Shown piece after piece: positions 32,563-44,516 of a stretch of 64,000 bases of DNA. Each line of letters starts with the position of its first letter. Position 1 is the first letter of the stretch. The notes beneath the pieces were generated by a model. The model was not told the origin of the DNA. It was given only the letters and a program-made list of their open reading frames with translations, and did not search any database. Position numbers and translations under genes: made by a program. The DNA is from Pristionchus mayeri (taxonomy: Eukaryota > Nematoda > Chromadorea > Rhabditida > Neodiplogasteridae): NCBI GenBank assembly GCA_036245805.1, contig BTRK01000003.1, positions 10,664,001 to 10,728,000 on the forward strand, read 5' to 3'.

Positions 32563-33503
32563 AAAGTTCTTCAATTCGATGCACTGTTCAGTAAGGGATA
32601 GTGCTGCATAGCTACCAAGTAAAATGGTGAACGAGAATCAATCGATACTGAGCCAACGCATTGAAATTTTCAAAGAAACTCCTACCGTTATGGACAAACA
32701 TATGATATTCCGTTGGCTTATGCTTCGAACGGCACCAAGTGCCAGCTCACCACGAGCTTCGGGGCCACTGTTTGTGCAGGTTTCATTCCTGCCCGTTTCC
32801 GATAGATGGGAAATCCCGGCTGGAGTTTCGAGGCCATTGTTTGATCAGGTTTCGGGACACTTCCGCTAGATGGAAGAAGACAGAGATAAGTATGCTGATC
32901 CATTGCAACTCGCATCCGATTTACTCAAAATTATGGAAGCTCTATTTTTATTTCTGGGCACTAGGTCGGATGAGAACCCACCGGATGAGAACCAAAAAAA
33001 TTACCCTTCTCCTGCACGTTCACAGCAGGTTCCTAAAGTGCTAAAAAATGCTTGTGTAAAAAGTCCTTCAGAAGGGTCCATTTGTGGTGATCTTCCGGCG
33101 TACTTCTGCTTGTTTGTGTACTGTCAAACAATAGCATGAAATAGCAGATGCCTAAAAATAATATCAGTTCCTGTTTTCACAGAATGTCCGGGAAACCACA
33201 GAACCACGTATCTCTGTTGAAATGGGCTCCGGGAGATGTTGCTTGTTGAAATGGGCTCCGGGAGATGTTTTTTTACATGGTGTATCTGCCCATTCCGCCG
33301 TTTTCCATTCGTCGCCCCACCATCTGCACTCCACTCACCGCATCATGCACCACTCGTATCTCTCCGACGTAGGGCGTGAGCTGTCCCCACTGGGTGGCGG
33401 GATCGAGGGGCGCCGCCCGCCGCCCGTCTTCTGCGTGCACTCCGTTCGCGACTCCTGCGAAAATGTGATTTAATTTTGCATTTATAATCCTGTAATTAGT
33501 TTC
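32563..33503. other. Gene-free stretch with small tandem duplications
   Basis: 32750-32870 holds two imperfect copies of a roughly 65-bp unit (GGGGCCACTGTTTGTGCAGG / GAGGCCATTGTTTGATCAGG). 32957-32990 is a broken M1 end (GGCACTAGGTCGGATGAGAA). 33216-33269 is a perfect tandem duplication with a 29-bp period (GTTGAAATGGGCTCCGGGAG). No supported exon. Confidence 0.5.
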
Positions 33504-35062
33504 TAGAAAATATCACGGGTATCATGAGTGGAGGTGGAGGAAAAAACCACCCCTCGGGAACAATTTCCAACTTTTATTTTTTGTTTGCCTTCATATTATA
33601 GTGGTAGCATACACTAGAGTCAACTTCTCGAAAAATCTAGGCCACAGGTACCAGAGCCGGCTTTCAGGATTTTTCCGGTTTTGCTCCCGGCTATACTGTA
33701 TATCAGCTACCAGACGAGCTAGAAACATGGCAAGGGGCTCAACATGATCGGAAAAATATAATAAGAAACTTTTGCACTAAGCGGCATAACCAATGCTCGC
33801 GAAGTTATGCTCAATAAAGCATATTTTGATTGAGATAAAAAAATCGTAGCTTTTTCGAGAGTATGCGTTTCAAGCAATTTTATTGCAGAATATAGTAGGT
33901 CGAGTTCATACACGAATATAAAAAATACCAAAATCGACATCTGAGATAGGCCTTTTTGGCAATATGCATTTGAATGCTCCAAAGTGACGTTAGCCACAGA
34001 ACGATGTTCCTTACCCTGCTTTGTTTTGCACAATATTGATCAGATATTACATCATTGTAACATTTCTCGATTAGGAGACTTTAAGGACGTCGAAAAAATA
34101 AGAGATTTCACAAGTTCTGAAAATTCGATTTTGAGACCTCATTTTTCATCAAATTTACGCCTATCAAAGCCAGAAATTTAACAACAGCTACCATCAAGGC
34201 TGAGTGGAACGTACAGTACGCTTCCACGAGAATTGATTTCTATGCACAGAACTTCTATACACAATCCAGAAGTTATTATATATTGCTTCGAAAATGCTCT
34301 TTCGAAAGGGAATTTCAGAACAATTATTTTTTCTGATGTTCAGAATATGATATGTAGTATGGTTCAGGTATATTTCTCAATTGCTGGTGAGAATGTATAA
34401 TTAAATCAAGATTAGAACTTACTAGCTTTGCGATACATAAATTTCATAAAAAATGTGGTCTCAAAATCGAATTTTCAGAAGTTATGAAAAATGTTATTTT
34501 TTTCGACGTCATCGAAGTCTCCTGTTACAGAAATGTTAAAATATAGTAATAACTATTGAATATTTTGCAAAACAAAGCAGGTTGACGAACATCGCTCCGT
34601 GGCTAACGTCACTTGGAGTATTCAAATGCATATTTCCAAAAAGGCCCATCTCAGAAATCGATTTTTGTATTTTTTATATTCGTGTATGAACTCGACCTAC
34701 TATATTCTGCAATAAAATTGCTTGAAACGCATACTCTCGTAAAAGCTACGATTTTTTATCTCGATCAAAATATGCTTTATTGAGCATAACTTATGCCGCT
34801 TAGTTCAAAACATTAAAGTTTTTTTTATTATATTTTTCCGATCATTTTGAGCCCCTTGCCATGTTTCTAGCTCGTGTGGAAGCTGATATACAGTATTGCC
34901 GGGAGCAAAACCGGAAAATCCCTAAAAGCCGGCTCTGGGACCTGTGTCCCAATTTTTTCGAGAAGTTGGTTCTAGTGTATGCTACCATCATAATATAAAG
35001 GCAAACAAAAATTAAAAGTTGGAAATTGTTCCAACATACCTCCACTAACTGGTAATACCCGT
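33504..35062. mobile_element. Large fold-back element, arms about 650-700 bp
   Basis: 33504-34145 is inverted at about 34440-35062, with paired coordinates summing to about 68,580 and roughly 85-90% match by eye. Ends near ATATCACGGGTAT / ATACCCGTGATAA. The centre (34150-34430) is single copy. Mirror-image frames at 33719-34033 and around 34600-34840 arise from the arms and are not genes. Confidence 0.75.
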
Positions 35063-35065
35063 GAT

Positions 35066-35902
35066 AAGTTGTTTCCTCCCACATTATAGCACTTCCATTG
35101 GTCATAAATGGTCACAAGACCGAAAATTTGAAAATCGGTATTTTGACCAATTTCAGCATGCGCTATGGACCCAAACGCATAAAATGGGTTCTATATAATG
35201 TAAATACATTCTTCGAAACAGCTCGAAGAAAAAGGGCTCCTGAAAAGAGGATATTTCGCCGGAAGAATCCTAGGAAAGACGCGAAACTGTGGCTCCGGTA
35301 AAAATAGACGTAGAGACTCGGCTCATGGATAGAAATGTAGAACACGATGAGGTAAACATTTCATCTGTTGAAGTGAGTCTCTATCATTACGTTGAAGCGG
35401 GCTACACAGCCTGGAAGTTGCCAAAAAACGACGGGAGACGCGCCCGGGAGAGCGGTAAATAGAGGGGAGGGAGAGGGAGGTCAGACGGCGAGAGCGACAG
35501 ACGGTTAGAGCGCGCGCTCTCGGGGGTTTCTAGCCTATTTCTGGCCAACTTCCAGGCTGTGTAGCACGCTTCAACGTAATGATAGAGACTCACTTTCAAC
35601 AGATGAAATGTTTAGCTCGTCGTGCTCTACATGTCTATACATAAGCCGAGTATCTAGGTTTATTTTTACCAGGGGCACAGTTTTGCGTCTCTCCTTGAAT
35701 TCTTCGGGCGAAATATCATCTTTTCAGGAGCCCTTTTCTTTTATTAGTTCTGAGGAATGTATTTACATTATTTGAAACCCATTTAGTGCATTTGGGCCCA
35801 CCCCGCATGTTGAAATTGGTCAAAATACAAATTTTCAAATTTTCGGTCTTGTGACCATTTATGACCAATGGAAGTGCTATAATGTGGAAGGAAACAACTT
35901 AA
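35066..35902. mobile_element. Fold-back element, arms about 350 bp
   Basis: AAGTTGTTTCCTCCCACATT at 35068 is mirrored by AATGTGGAAGGAAACAACTT at about 35881. The arms include a shorter nested inverted pair (GCTACACAGCCTGGAAGTTG at 35401 and its mirror at 35550) around a purine-rich loop. It adjoins the previous element with almost no gap. Confidence 0.7.
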
Positions 35903-37438
35903 AATGTTGTTTTGGATGTTTTTGAATGATTTTGAGCCTAAAAAGGGGCAATTGAAGATACGGAAGTACTCATGTCAGGAACTCATTTTGGGGTCGCCGC
36001 TCAAAAGTGAGCGTTTTTTTTTTCCTAATTTTTGGCGAGAAGTGAGGCATTTGTATGCTCTACAACTTAAGCTTCATAACCCAAAATGTTTTTCCGATTT
36101 CCAAAGTTACGTCACTTTTGGTACTCCCGACTGCTCCGAACCGGGATGAAAGCCAGGAATGATTGCCTCAACATAAAAGTTGTAGCGCGTGATGGTAGCT
36201 TTTGTTGGAAAAAAAGAACAGCCTTCTATCTCAATTTTAAAAGATTTTATGATCATTTAAGTGAGCGCGATTTGATAGTTGAAAAGTGATAGTACCAATT
36301 TTGGCCTTCTGAATCTCGACGATGACGACCGATATCAAAATTCTGACAACGCAGTTTGAAAGAGCATGATTTGGAGTACTTCCGACAAAAATTGTTTGCT
36401 GATAGGAAACACTTTTTTCCTACCGCCGCCCACCCCCCCCCCCCCCTCAAATGGTCGATTCTCTCGCGATTCGCCTCATATATTAGCCTAAGGCCATAAT
36501 GTGGTGTATGAGCTTGGGTGCGAGTAGTGGTAAGTAATAAGGTGCTAGTATATTACAATAACGGGAACAATAATAATAATGGAAGCTAGAGAGTAGTAAA
36601 GGGGAGAATGGTGGTTGTATAAGGTAGTGTCGCATCCCCAGATTACGAAGGTCTCCTATAAGGCTAATGGGGAGCGACGGGACTAAACGACCATCCAACA
36701 GGACGGGCGACAACCAACTCTGCCGGTAACGACTGGGAACTGACGTGGCAACAACGGGGTGGCGCTAAATACGAATATAGTACTGTAGTCCGTTGGGACA
36801 GACTTATGATCAGGGCTCGGCCACAGCAAATATAATCGGTTGAATTGAACTGCTCCATTTCCTACATCACTTGCTATCCTTGCTTGTCTCTTTTTAGCCT
36901 CATTACTCTATCACAATCTCGTGATCTCCCCACATCTGCCTCTATCTCTCCACTCCTCCATCCTTTATATCGGTGAAGATCTATATTACGCTTTGTTTGC
37001 TAGAGTGCGATCGTGCCGAAATGGCGAAATCGATTTGCACTGTGGCGCGTCTCCCAATAGAGATGAGGTCTGCTCTTCCATCGTCGGAGTGCGCGATGGG
37101 TTTGTTTGAACTGGATGAAGAGGAGAGATGATGGGGAGGAAAACTCACGTCTGCTTTTTTTGTGCCTTTTCTCTGCTGGCATTACTGGGAACACTAAGAC
37201 TGTCAACTTATAGGCTGTCACAATATTTCCCAGAACCCTTGTTCCGATTGCGAACTGTCTTGCAAAAAATTGATGTAAACACAAGGTCCCTATATGCCCA
37301 CTTCGGAATACACAGTTTCACCAGGCATAACTGGGAATACTCGTACGAGTACCACTCCACTATGGCCGTATGGGTTTGGATGAGCCGTTCAAATGATACA
37401 AAAACCGACCTCACCGTTGTTGTCATAAAGTGCACTGC
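35903..37438. other. Gene-free stretch; poly-C tract at about 36431-36446
   Basis: No exon supported by homology or paired splice sites. A run of about 14-15 C lies near 36433. The sequence downstream to 37438 holds the 3' side of the minus-strand gene at 37439. Frames at 37000-37559 overlap the last exon of that gene on the other strand and are shadows. Confidence 0.4.
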
Positions 37439-40018
37439 TTATGGGCATTCACACTTGTACGCAATGGCATTTGCCTCTGCTCCAGTAAGAGGCGAGTCGG
37501 TGAGAGCCCCGTTGTGTCTGAAATGGAGACAATTAGACAAGAGTTGGGTATGTTTATAAATATTCATCATCAAATGTTCATGCTTCCCTTTTGCATAATT
37601 TGATGTCATTTGTATAAATATTTAACTAGTTATATCCGTGCATAAGAAAAAAAAATGAAACATTCCTTTGGGATTTACACCTATCAAGTAGGGACCGAGC
37701 GAGAGTCTCAGACAGTGTCCAACATTTCGGTCATCAGCGTGTCTTATGGAGAGAAATGGTATAAATCTCACGCAGAGAGCATTCGTCCCAACGATCAACA
37801 TAGTGAAAAATAAACTCACGGTGTTTCAACGAGGTTTTTATCGGTCAAGGTTAGAATGCATCCGGCATTGACGGAGATCTTCGAGAGCGGCTGCAATAGT
37901 GGCTTCGAACATATTTTCTCGAACTAATGCATTATTTTACACGACAGACACCATCACACTGTCAATTCAAAACGTTAAATTCATCAATAGGGTTCTCTTA
38001 TTGGAAAATCTTTGCTGATTGTTGCATGCTTCAGAGGCTACACATAGATACTCTGCGTTTGTTTAAGCAACGCACCCGAAACATATTCGAAAATACAGCT
38101 AAAATTGTCCAATAAGAGAACCCTATTCAACAATTACCAGCTTGCCCTGATCGACCGACTGAAACTGTGGGCCCGGAACAGCGTTGGCGACCACAGTCGA
38201 CGTGCTCGTGTAGATTAGAGCGCATGTTGTGGTGGGCTCAAAGTATCCGATTGATTGTACGTTGGAGAGTGTACTCTCATTGGGATACTCGTGTCGAAAT
38301 TGAGTCTAAGTTGCAGGTTTTTAAATAAGCTACCTTTTTATTTAGCATACCTACCAAGTCGGGCGCAATACCTGGTCGATGGTCACACAGTGCATCTATG
38401 TTCACTAGACTTTGATAACAAATGCAACCATATCTGCATTCTCCGAGCTGTTGGACGACTGTTTAGAATGGACAGATAGAGTAACATCTCCTCACAGGGG
38501 CGGGAGGGGCGGAGCATGTCTTGCAGCAGTACTGCTTCTTCATTGCATCCGAGTAAGAGGGATTGGTGCAGAAGCCGGTCGCTGACCATGATGCGCAACT
38601 GAAAGAGTGCAATCGTGTCCTCGATTTCGTCATTTAAAGGAGGACTGAGGCAAAGTTCAACTTTGGACCCTGTCATTGCCATGACCTAGCTCCCCTTAAC
38701 GACTAAAGGCTCCAAAAAAATTACATTAATATCTATACTCTCATCAGAGTTATGATTCGTTGGCTGAGTGCCATGGACGCTTGACGGGCCAGGGAAGTGC
38801 GCGAATTCAAATATTTTGAAGTTTTGTCAAAAACTGGTGGGGATCGAACCCGCAACCTTCCGATTGCGCGTCGGCTGCTCTACCACTGATCTATCCTACC
38901 GATGTGTGTGCGCTTCTTAGCTCGCGCTATGATCTTTGGAGGGTGGAACCTCCCTTCTATCTATGTGGCTACTTTGCCGAGAGCCCTCCTTTAACTGTTT
39001 TAGCAGGGCAACATAATGTGATCTAGGTGAATCTGATCACACTCTGGTTACGCGGATTCATACGTACACTCGTTTATTTATTTGAGAAATATAGTAGATG
39101 AATCTTACTTCGCGTTGCTATCGACGCAAGTCACAGTCGATCCGCCGCCAGCAGCAGTCTGAGTGCCATCACGGTTGCAGAAACCGCAGCTGCAAGAAGA
39201 TTTTGAGATTACTAATATAACTATACATTTGCTATTAGAATATACTAAATGAATTGAAGGATGGAAACATACCAATTGTCGTTAGAAACGCATACTTAGT
39301 TTTAGTAATTTTGCAATGCCTTCGGGCAGGTTTCAGAACGCTGAATAACCTTCAGTTACTGCTCTTCAGCATACCTGAACCCTACTCGAGAATTATGCAA
39401 AATGAAAATTGGAGACCGTGTCTCTCCTTTGCCAAATTTTATGAATTTTCCAGGCGTATAATTTGAATTATTCCCGTGAACCTTTTTTTTTCAAAAAAGA
39501 GAATAACTCACGCCACTCCGCAATACAGTTTTCTCTGATCCAATGGGGCAGCTGTATTCGTGCAGTAGCCATTCTTGATCCAATTAGCGCACCTGAAATA
39601 TTTCAATTTCCTCTCAGTTGACTACCGGTTCCTACGTGAATTAGACAACTCTTTTGAACATTTCTAACTGAAATTGGAGTCTGACTTCTCAGCTACAGTC
39701 GCGCCGGAAAGTCACCGTACACTTTTTGAATTTGTTGTATCTTTTTGCCCAGGAAATGCATCATTCTGGCACTCAGGTGTGATGTACCAAATCCATCGGA
39801 GATTATGATCATGTTATTAAGGTATGACGTCATCGCATAGTTATTGCGTAGTGATGACGCAATCAATCTGCACTTTTTCAAAACGGCATTATTCTTACAT
39901 AGATTTTTTCCTGTAAACTTACCCAATAAAATTACGATGACGAATCGTTGCCGGTACATTGAGAGATGACAGTAGACAAGAGGGAGAGGAGGAGTACGGT
40001 AGGCAGGAGGAGGTGCAT
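37439..40018 (-). CDS. Secreted two-ShKT protein with uncharacterised C-terminal Cys domain
   Basis: Seven exons (minus) in consistent phase: 40018-39936, 39592-39512, 39189-39109, 38598-38496, 38236-38138, 37890-37820 and 37517-37439. They total 597 nt, 198 aa. The signal peptide is MHLLLPTVLLLSLLSTVIS. ShKT 1 is residues 21-59 (CTGNDSSSCANWIKNGYC...CGFC). ShKT 2 is 76-110 (CVDSNANCASWSATGFC...QYCCKTC). C-terminal region 117-198: TCALIYTS, PLSKISVNAGCILTLTD, and ending YKCECP. It is the closest relative of 41594-43297 and lies head-to-head with it, about 1.6 kb apart. A TATAAAATAA lies about 55 bp upstream of the ATG (plus-strand 40066-40075). Introns carry a half fold-back element, a tRNA-like sequence and a TA-flanked MITE. 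No lesion; likely functional and secreted. Confidence 0.87.
37990..38123. mobile_element. MITE family M2 (GGGTTCTCTTATTGG ends), TA target site
   Basis: The left end GGGTTCTCTTATTGGAAAA and right end TTGTCCAATAAGAGAACCC are flanked by TA at 37988 and 38124. The element lies in intron 5 of the gene at 37439-40018. A sister copy is at 61783-61909. Confidence 0.8.
38834..38900 (-). repeat. tRNA-like sequence (pseudo-tRNA or tRNA-derived repeat)
   Basis: Read on the minus strand it has an A-box-like TAGATCAGTGGTAGAGC, an anticodon-stem-like CCGA...TCGG pair and a B-box GGTTCGATCC. The 3' acceptor strand does not pair with the 5' GGTAGGA, and the anticodon loop lacks U33. I therefore do not call a functional tRNA. 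Confidence 0.45.
39694..39914. mobile_element. Half copy of a fold-back element in intron 1
   Basis: TACAGTCGCGCCGGAAAGTC and the following 200 bp match one arm of the element at 43451-44516 (terminus, the GCGTAGTGATGACGC block and the GCATTATTCTTACAT block). The second arm is absent. Confidence 0.7.
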
Positions 40019-41593
40019 ACTGTAGATTGAAGACGATGGACCGTGGTTATCTCGTTCTGACTCGCTTATTTTATATTCGCTGTGGAAGGTGTTGCGGAAG
40101 TGAGAGAGTATGCAATGTGGAGAAACGATCACGATTGATGCGTTGGCGGGAACGGGTGGTGCCATGGCAATGGTGCCAATGTTTAACCAACTGCATCTGG
40201 CTTTTTCGTTCCCTCATCTTTTTCCTATTCCAATGTGCATACGCCACAGCTTACACTCAATTTAAAGCAATATTAAATTTTGCAGACCCATTGAATACTG
40301 AATTTTTTTTCGGAATGTTTTGTTTTCTCAATGTCGGGCTTCTTCCTTTCTTTGGAGGCAGGCGTTCAATATTTTCAGTAATGATGATCATTGTAACATT
40401 CATGTTACTAAAATGCTGCATGATACATTGCTGCCCGATGAAAGTTTGTCGATCAACTCACCCCAAGCGATAGATCAGCATACATCATCGCCCAGTCAAG
40501 GAACGGGAGGGGTGAGGATGGAGAGTGGGCTCGCCTGTGCAAACCGTCGCTTCGTGGCTTTTTGCAAAATTGCTTTTCGCCTCTAAAAAATTCAAGCAAA
40601 ATCTCGAAGAACTCAATTACGCATAAGTCATGACCGAGTAATCTAAGCCACCACATCACGAATTTCCCAAACAACTAACTGTTACGGACTTCTGAATCTC
40701 TCATCTCGATGAACTCTGATTCTTGCGTCATTGCGCTCTCGAGCCTTTTTGCAAACTTTTTTTGCATCTAAAAGACCAATACAATCATGAACGCATATTC
40801 AACACACTGTTCACAATTACTAAGCCACCACGACACCGATTTCTCCCACGACGAATGTATACTACAGTTTGAAGCAATATTCAGGATGTGGTGCGAAATG
40901 AGCTTATGATTAGAAGTCAGTGCCTCAGAATATCCATAAACTGAACTACAAGGTAAACTGTAGCCTCGGTGAGAGTTATCCTGCAACTGGATCGAAGCAT
41001 ACATCAACATACATGTGAGGAGCGGATATGGAGATATGGGCTTGTCTGTGCAATCAATCCGTGATCGAGACTTTTTGCAAAATCGCTTATTATTTTTTTT
41101 GCATCTGAGAGGTCGACGAAAATGAGATTATAATCTCTACATGACAAAGGTCTGTGAAAGGAATATTTTCAAAATTGTCTAAAACTCCACCACAGAACTT
41201 GTCCATGTGTGTCGTTTCTCTGATTTTCCCCGCTACTAATCAATGTGAACAAGCTTTGCGCAACTATTGGAGTTGAATGTGCGCAAAGTGTAGTTTCTCT
41301 ACATCTACATCACATTTTAAATGTGGCACGTGCTGATTTTCCGTAAGGATTTGCATAATTTTTCGAGCTGCTTTGTCATTCCCGAATGTCTGGAAATTCC
41401 ACACTACATAATCACGAAATTAAGTCAAACTATGGATAACATCCTGCAATTGTAGTGCTTCTAAAAGATCTTCCCACTCCTTTTCAAAAGGAAGTCAAAT
41501 AAAGTCTCGCTTCCGATTGGCCGGAAGCTGTGCAAAAGGTGCGCTCGAAAGAGATTATTTAAACCGACTTTCCCCAATGGTTTTCACCTACTG
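40019..41593. other. Divergent intergenic region between two ShKT genes
   Basis: The first 60 bp carry the promoter of the minus-strand gene (TATA-like at 40066-40075). 40470-40660 and 40990-41130 are two diverged copies of a dispersed repeat containing AGCATACATC and ACTTTTTGCAAA blocks, also seen near 52420 and 63168. A TTATTTAAA at about 41558 may serve the gene at 41594. No exon was seen. Confidence 0.45.
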
Positions 41594-43297
41594 ATGCATC
41601 CTATCTTGTCTTCTCTTATTTTCGTTGCCTTCCTGACAGCTGTCACCTCACAATGCACGGGCAACGACGCTCCTTCGTGAGTTTTATTATTTTTACATAA
41701 AAAACCCTTCAAAATATAAAAGATATAATACAACAATTTCCTCCATCACTCTATTGCTTCCAGTTGTGCTAATTGGGTTAAGAACGGCTACTGCTCGAAC
41801 TCGGCTTCGCCCATGGAGACGAGGAAGCTATACTGCGGAGTGGCGTGAGTAGAACCTTGCTAATGTTTTTTTGCAATATTAATGAAAATATTATAAATTA
41901 TCAGTATTCTGTAATGAGTTATTTTTAAGCGCCTAAGTCCTTGCAGTTGCGGTTTCTGCAATCGCGATGGTACTCAGACTGAAGCTGGCGGAGGATCTAC
42001 CGTCACCTGTTCTGACAACAATGCGAAGTGAGCATCGATTTCAAACCCGAGGCCTGACACTCATACTGTAACGTCATGTTCATAGTAAATCGTTTACAGT
42101 TGCGCATCCTGGGCTGCCACCGGCTTCTGTACCAACACTGCCTACTCGGACGCAATGAAGAAGCAATACTGTTGCAAGACATGTTCAACGACCACCGGCC
42201 CGACTACCCCAACGGAGCCGAAAGACGGAAATGCCAAGTGAGGACAATCAAATCGCTCTAAAGTATTGGTTAGGTCATTACGGAATTTTGAGTGATTTGA
42301 TCGATCAATCAGAAGATACAATTATTATGCTTAGGCATACATCAATTGCGATCCTGAACAATAGTTAGAAATAATGTAATGTTCAGAAGTAATGTGCAAT
42401 GAAATAATGTATTTTTTCCTGAACAAAAATTAAACATAATTATACATTATTCGTACTGTTCAGCTGTGAGAAATGGGCGGCGAACAAGGACAATGCCTTC
42501 TGCGCCAGCAGCAAATACAGCGTTGAAATGAAGACGACGTACTGCGCAAAAACCTGCGCTTTCGAGATCGTAAGAATTCATTATGTAAACAATTTTTTGA
42601 TTAAAACGATTAGAGATGACTCAACACAATTTGTCATAATGACGATGCATTTTCTTGCAAAACCATTCCTACTTGGCATAAAGAAATTGCAGAAGCCCGA
42701 TGCAGATTGCGTTTTATACACGTTGACGGACGACAAACTGACACGAGGGACGCCCTCGAACAGCACCGGTCCTGCTCCTGGAGAAGCAGTTGCATCGGGT
42801 GCTGCTGCGCCTACTACGGTGAGTTATCTGCGCTGTGACATTCGAAGCGGTATAGTTTCCTCGTAAAAACTGAAAATTGTCAATGCTGCTTGGAAGAAAT
42901 GCGATATAGCAACGGTTATAGCATGTTATGTGTTTCAGTTGGCACAAGCATTCGCTGCGGCTGGGTGTACCATTTCGCTCTACGCAGATGATGAAACGAC
43001 AGTGAATAATGCGATTACTGGAGGAAATCCGCCTGCCAAACTGTCGTAAGTGCTCACAATATTTTACAAAAGTACAATTTGACAATAAAATAAAAACAAA
43101 CATGTATTTGTGAATGAATGTATTCAAGATGAATCTGCACGAATTTCTCGCACTAGTTTCTTAGAGTTGTATAATAGTGTAATAGATTGTATTAATTTTC
43201 TTGAAGAAATCACGAAGGCAAGGACGGAGAAAACTTCTTCGTCATTGACCCGGCAAATAATGCTGCTAAGTCGTACACGTGCGTGTGCACTCCATAG
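41594..43297 (+). CDS. Secreted protein, two full and one partial ShKT, uncharacterised C-terminal domain
   Basis: Eight exons in consistent phase: 41594-41676, 41764-41844, 41947-42027, 42100-42237, 42464-42569, 42693-42818, 42939-43045 and 43207-43297. They total 813 nt, 270 aa. The signal peptide is MHPILSSLIFVAFLTAVTS. ShKT 1 is about 21-59 (CTGNDAPSCANWVKNGYC...CGFC). ShKT 2 is about 76-110 (CSDNNANCASWAATGFC...QYCCKTC). A third unit (about 125-160) has CEKWAANKDNAFC and TTYCAKTC but lacks the first cysteine. A Pro/Gly/Ala linker and the C-terminal region follow: DCVLYTLTDD, GCTISLYADDE, and ending SYTCVCTP. The last exon acceptor is TTGAAG rather than TTTCAG, chosen because it keeps the frame. 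No lesion. Likely secreted; role unknown. Confidence 0.85.
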
Positions 43298-43450
43298 AAG
43301 ATAAAGAGCTCATGAGATTCACTCTACAAATGTTTTGTCGCGCTTGTTTGTTTCAATCGACAAGCGTCAAATCGATAAAATATTCGAATTCGACTATTCG
43401 CAATCTTATCCAACTAAATTTTACAATTAAATTTTACAGGCAATTGTACA

Positions 43451-44516
43451 GTCACCGGGCACTTTTGGAATGGGTTTCGACTTTTTGCCCTGGAAAGATA
43501 TCAGTCTGAGGCTGGGAGGTACCAAATTCATTGGAGATTTTTCTTCTTGATATTGGGGTATGATGCAATAGCCTAGTCATTGCGTAGTGATGACGCGATC
43601 GAAATGTACTTTTTCAAAACTGCATTATTCTTACATGGATTTTTTTCCTGCTGTCCAACCTTTCTGAGGTTGGAGATATGCCCGAGATCTACCTAGAAAA
43701 CAATTTTGAGGTTGCTGCGCGACCGTATATTTGCTGCAGCCTTTCTGCAAACTCGAGGTCGAAAATTCAGATCTCGGCTCCTAGTCAAGCTAGAGACTAG
43801 TTCAAGGCATCAAAATGATCGCAATCATGAGTACAAATGATCCTGAGAATATGAATACGATATCTCATAATTTGCCCTCAGGGCATGAAAAAATATCTTT
43901 TTTACATGACCATTTTTTGGACATCCATAACTTTACGGAAAAGATTATTAAAAATCTGATTTTTATCTGGTAATGTTCAAAATGTATTGAAGAACTGAAT
44001 TTCAACTTTTTCGAGCGTTTGGATATCTTTCCTGCCCGCGGCATGCGTTTTTCGGAGGTATACTAGGGTCGGGAAACACCTTGTTTATCCCTATGGGCTA
44101 GAGAGTGCAGACGACGAGAGTGCGTAAACAGGGTGTTTCCCGACAAGTATACCTGAGCAGGAGAAATATCCAATCGCTCTAAAAAGTACATTCTGAACAT
44201 TACTATGCAAAAACCAGATTTTTACCTACATTTTTCCACAGAGTTATGATTGTCCGAAAAATGGTCATTCAAAAAAGTGATTTTTTCATGCCCTGAGGGC
44301 AAATGTAAAGATATTGTTTTAATATTCTCAGGATCATTTGTACTCATGATGGCGATCATTTTGATGCCTTGAACTATCACTACGCAATGACTAGGCTATT
44401 GCATCATACCCCAATATCAAGAAGATAAATCTCCAATGAATTTGGTACATAACCTCCCAGCCTCAGACTGATATCTTTCCTGGGCAAAAAGTTGAAACCC
44501 ATTTGTGCCCGGTGAC
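43451..44516. mobile_element. Fold-back element (GTCACCGGGCAC ends)
   Basis: GTCACCGGGCACTTTTGGAA at 43451 is mirrored at 44490-44516, with paired coordinates summing to about 67,970. It has long arms (about 480 bp) and a short centre around 44,080, itself a small hairpin (CGGGAAACACC). The flanks read TACAG...CTGTA. No supported ORF. Confidence 0.75.

Noticed and set aside
33719..34033. 104-aa minus-strand frame
   Set aside because: It lies in one arm of a fold-back element and its mirror arm does not preserve it.
38834..38900. Functional tRNA gene
   Set aside because: The acceptor stem does not pair and U33 is missing from the anticodon loop.
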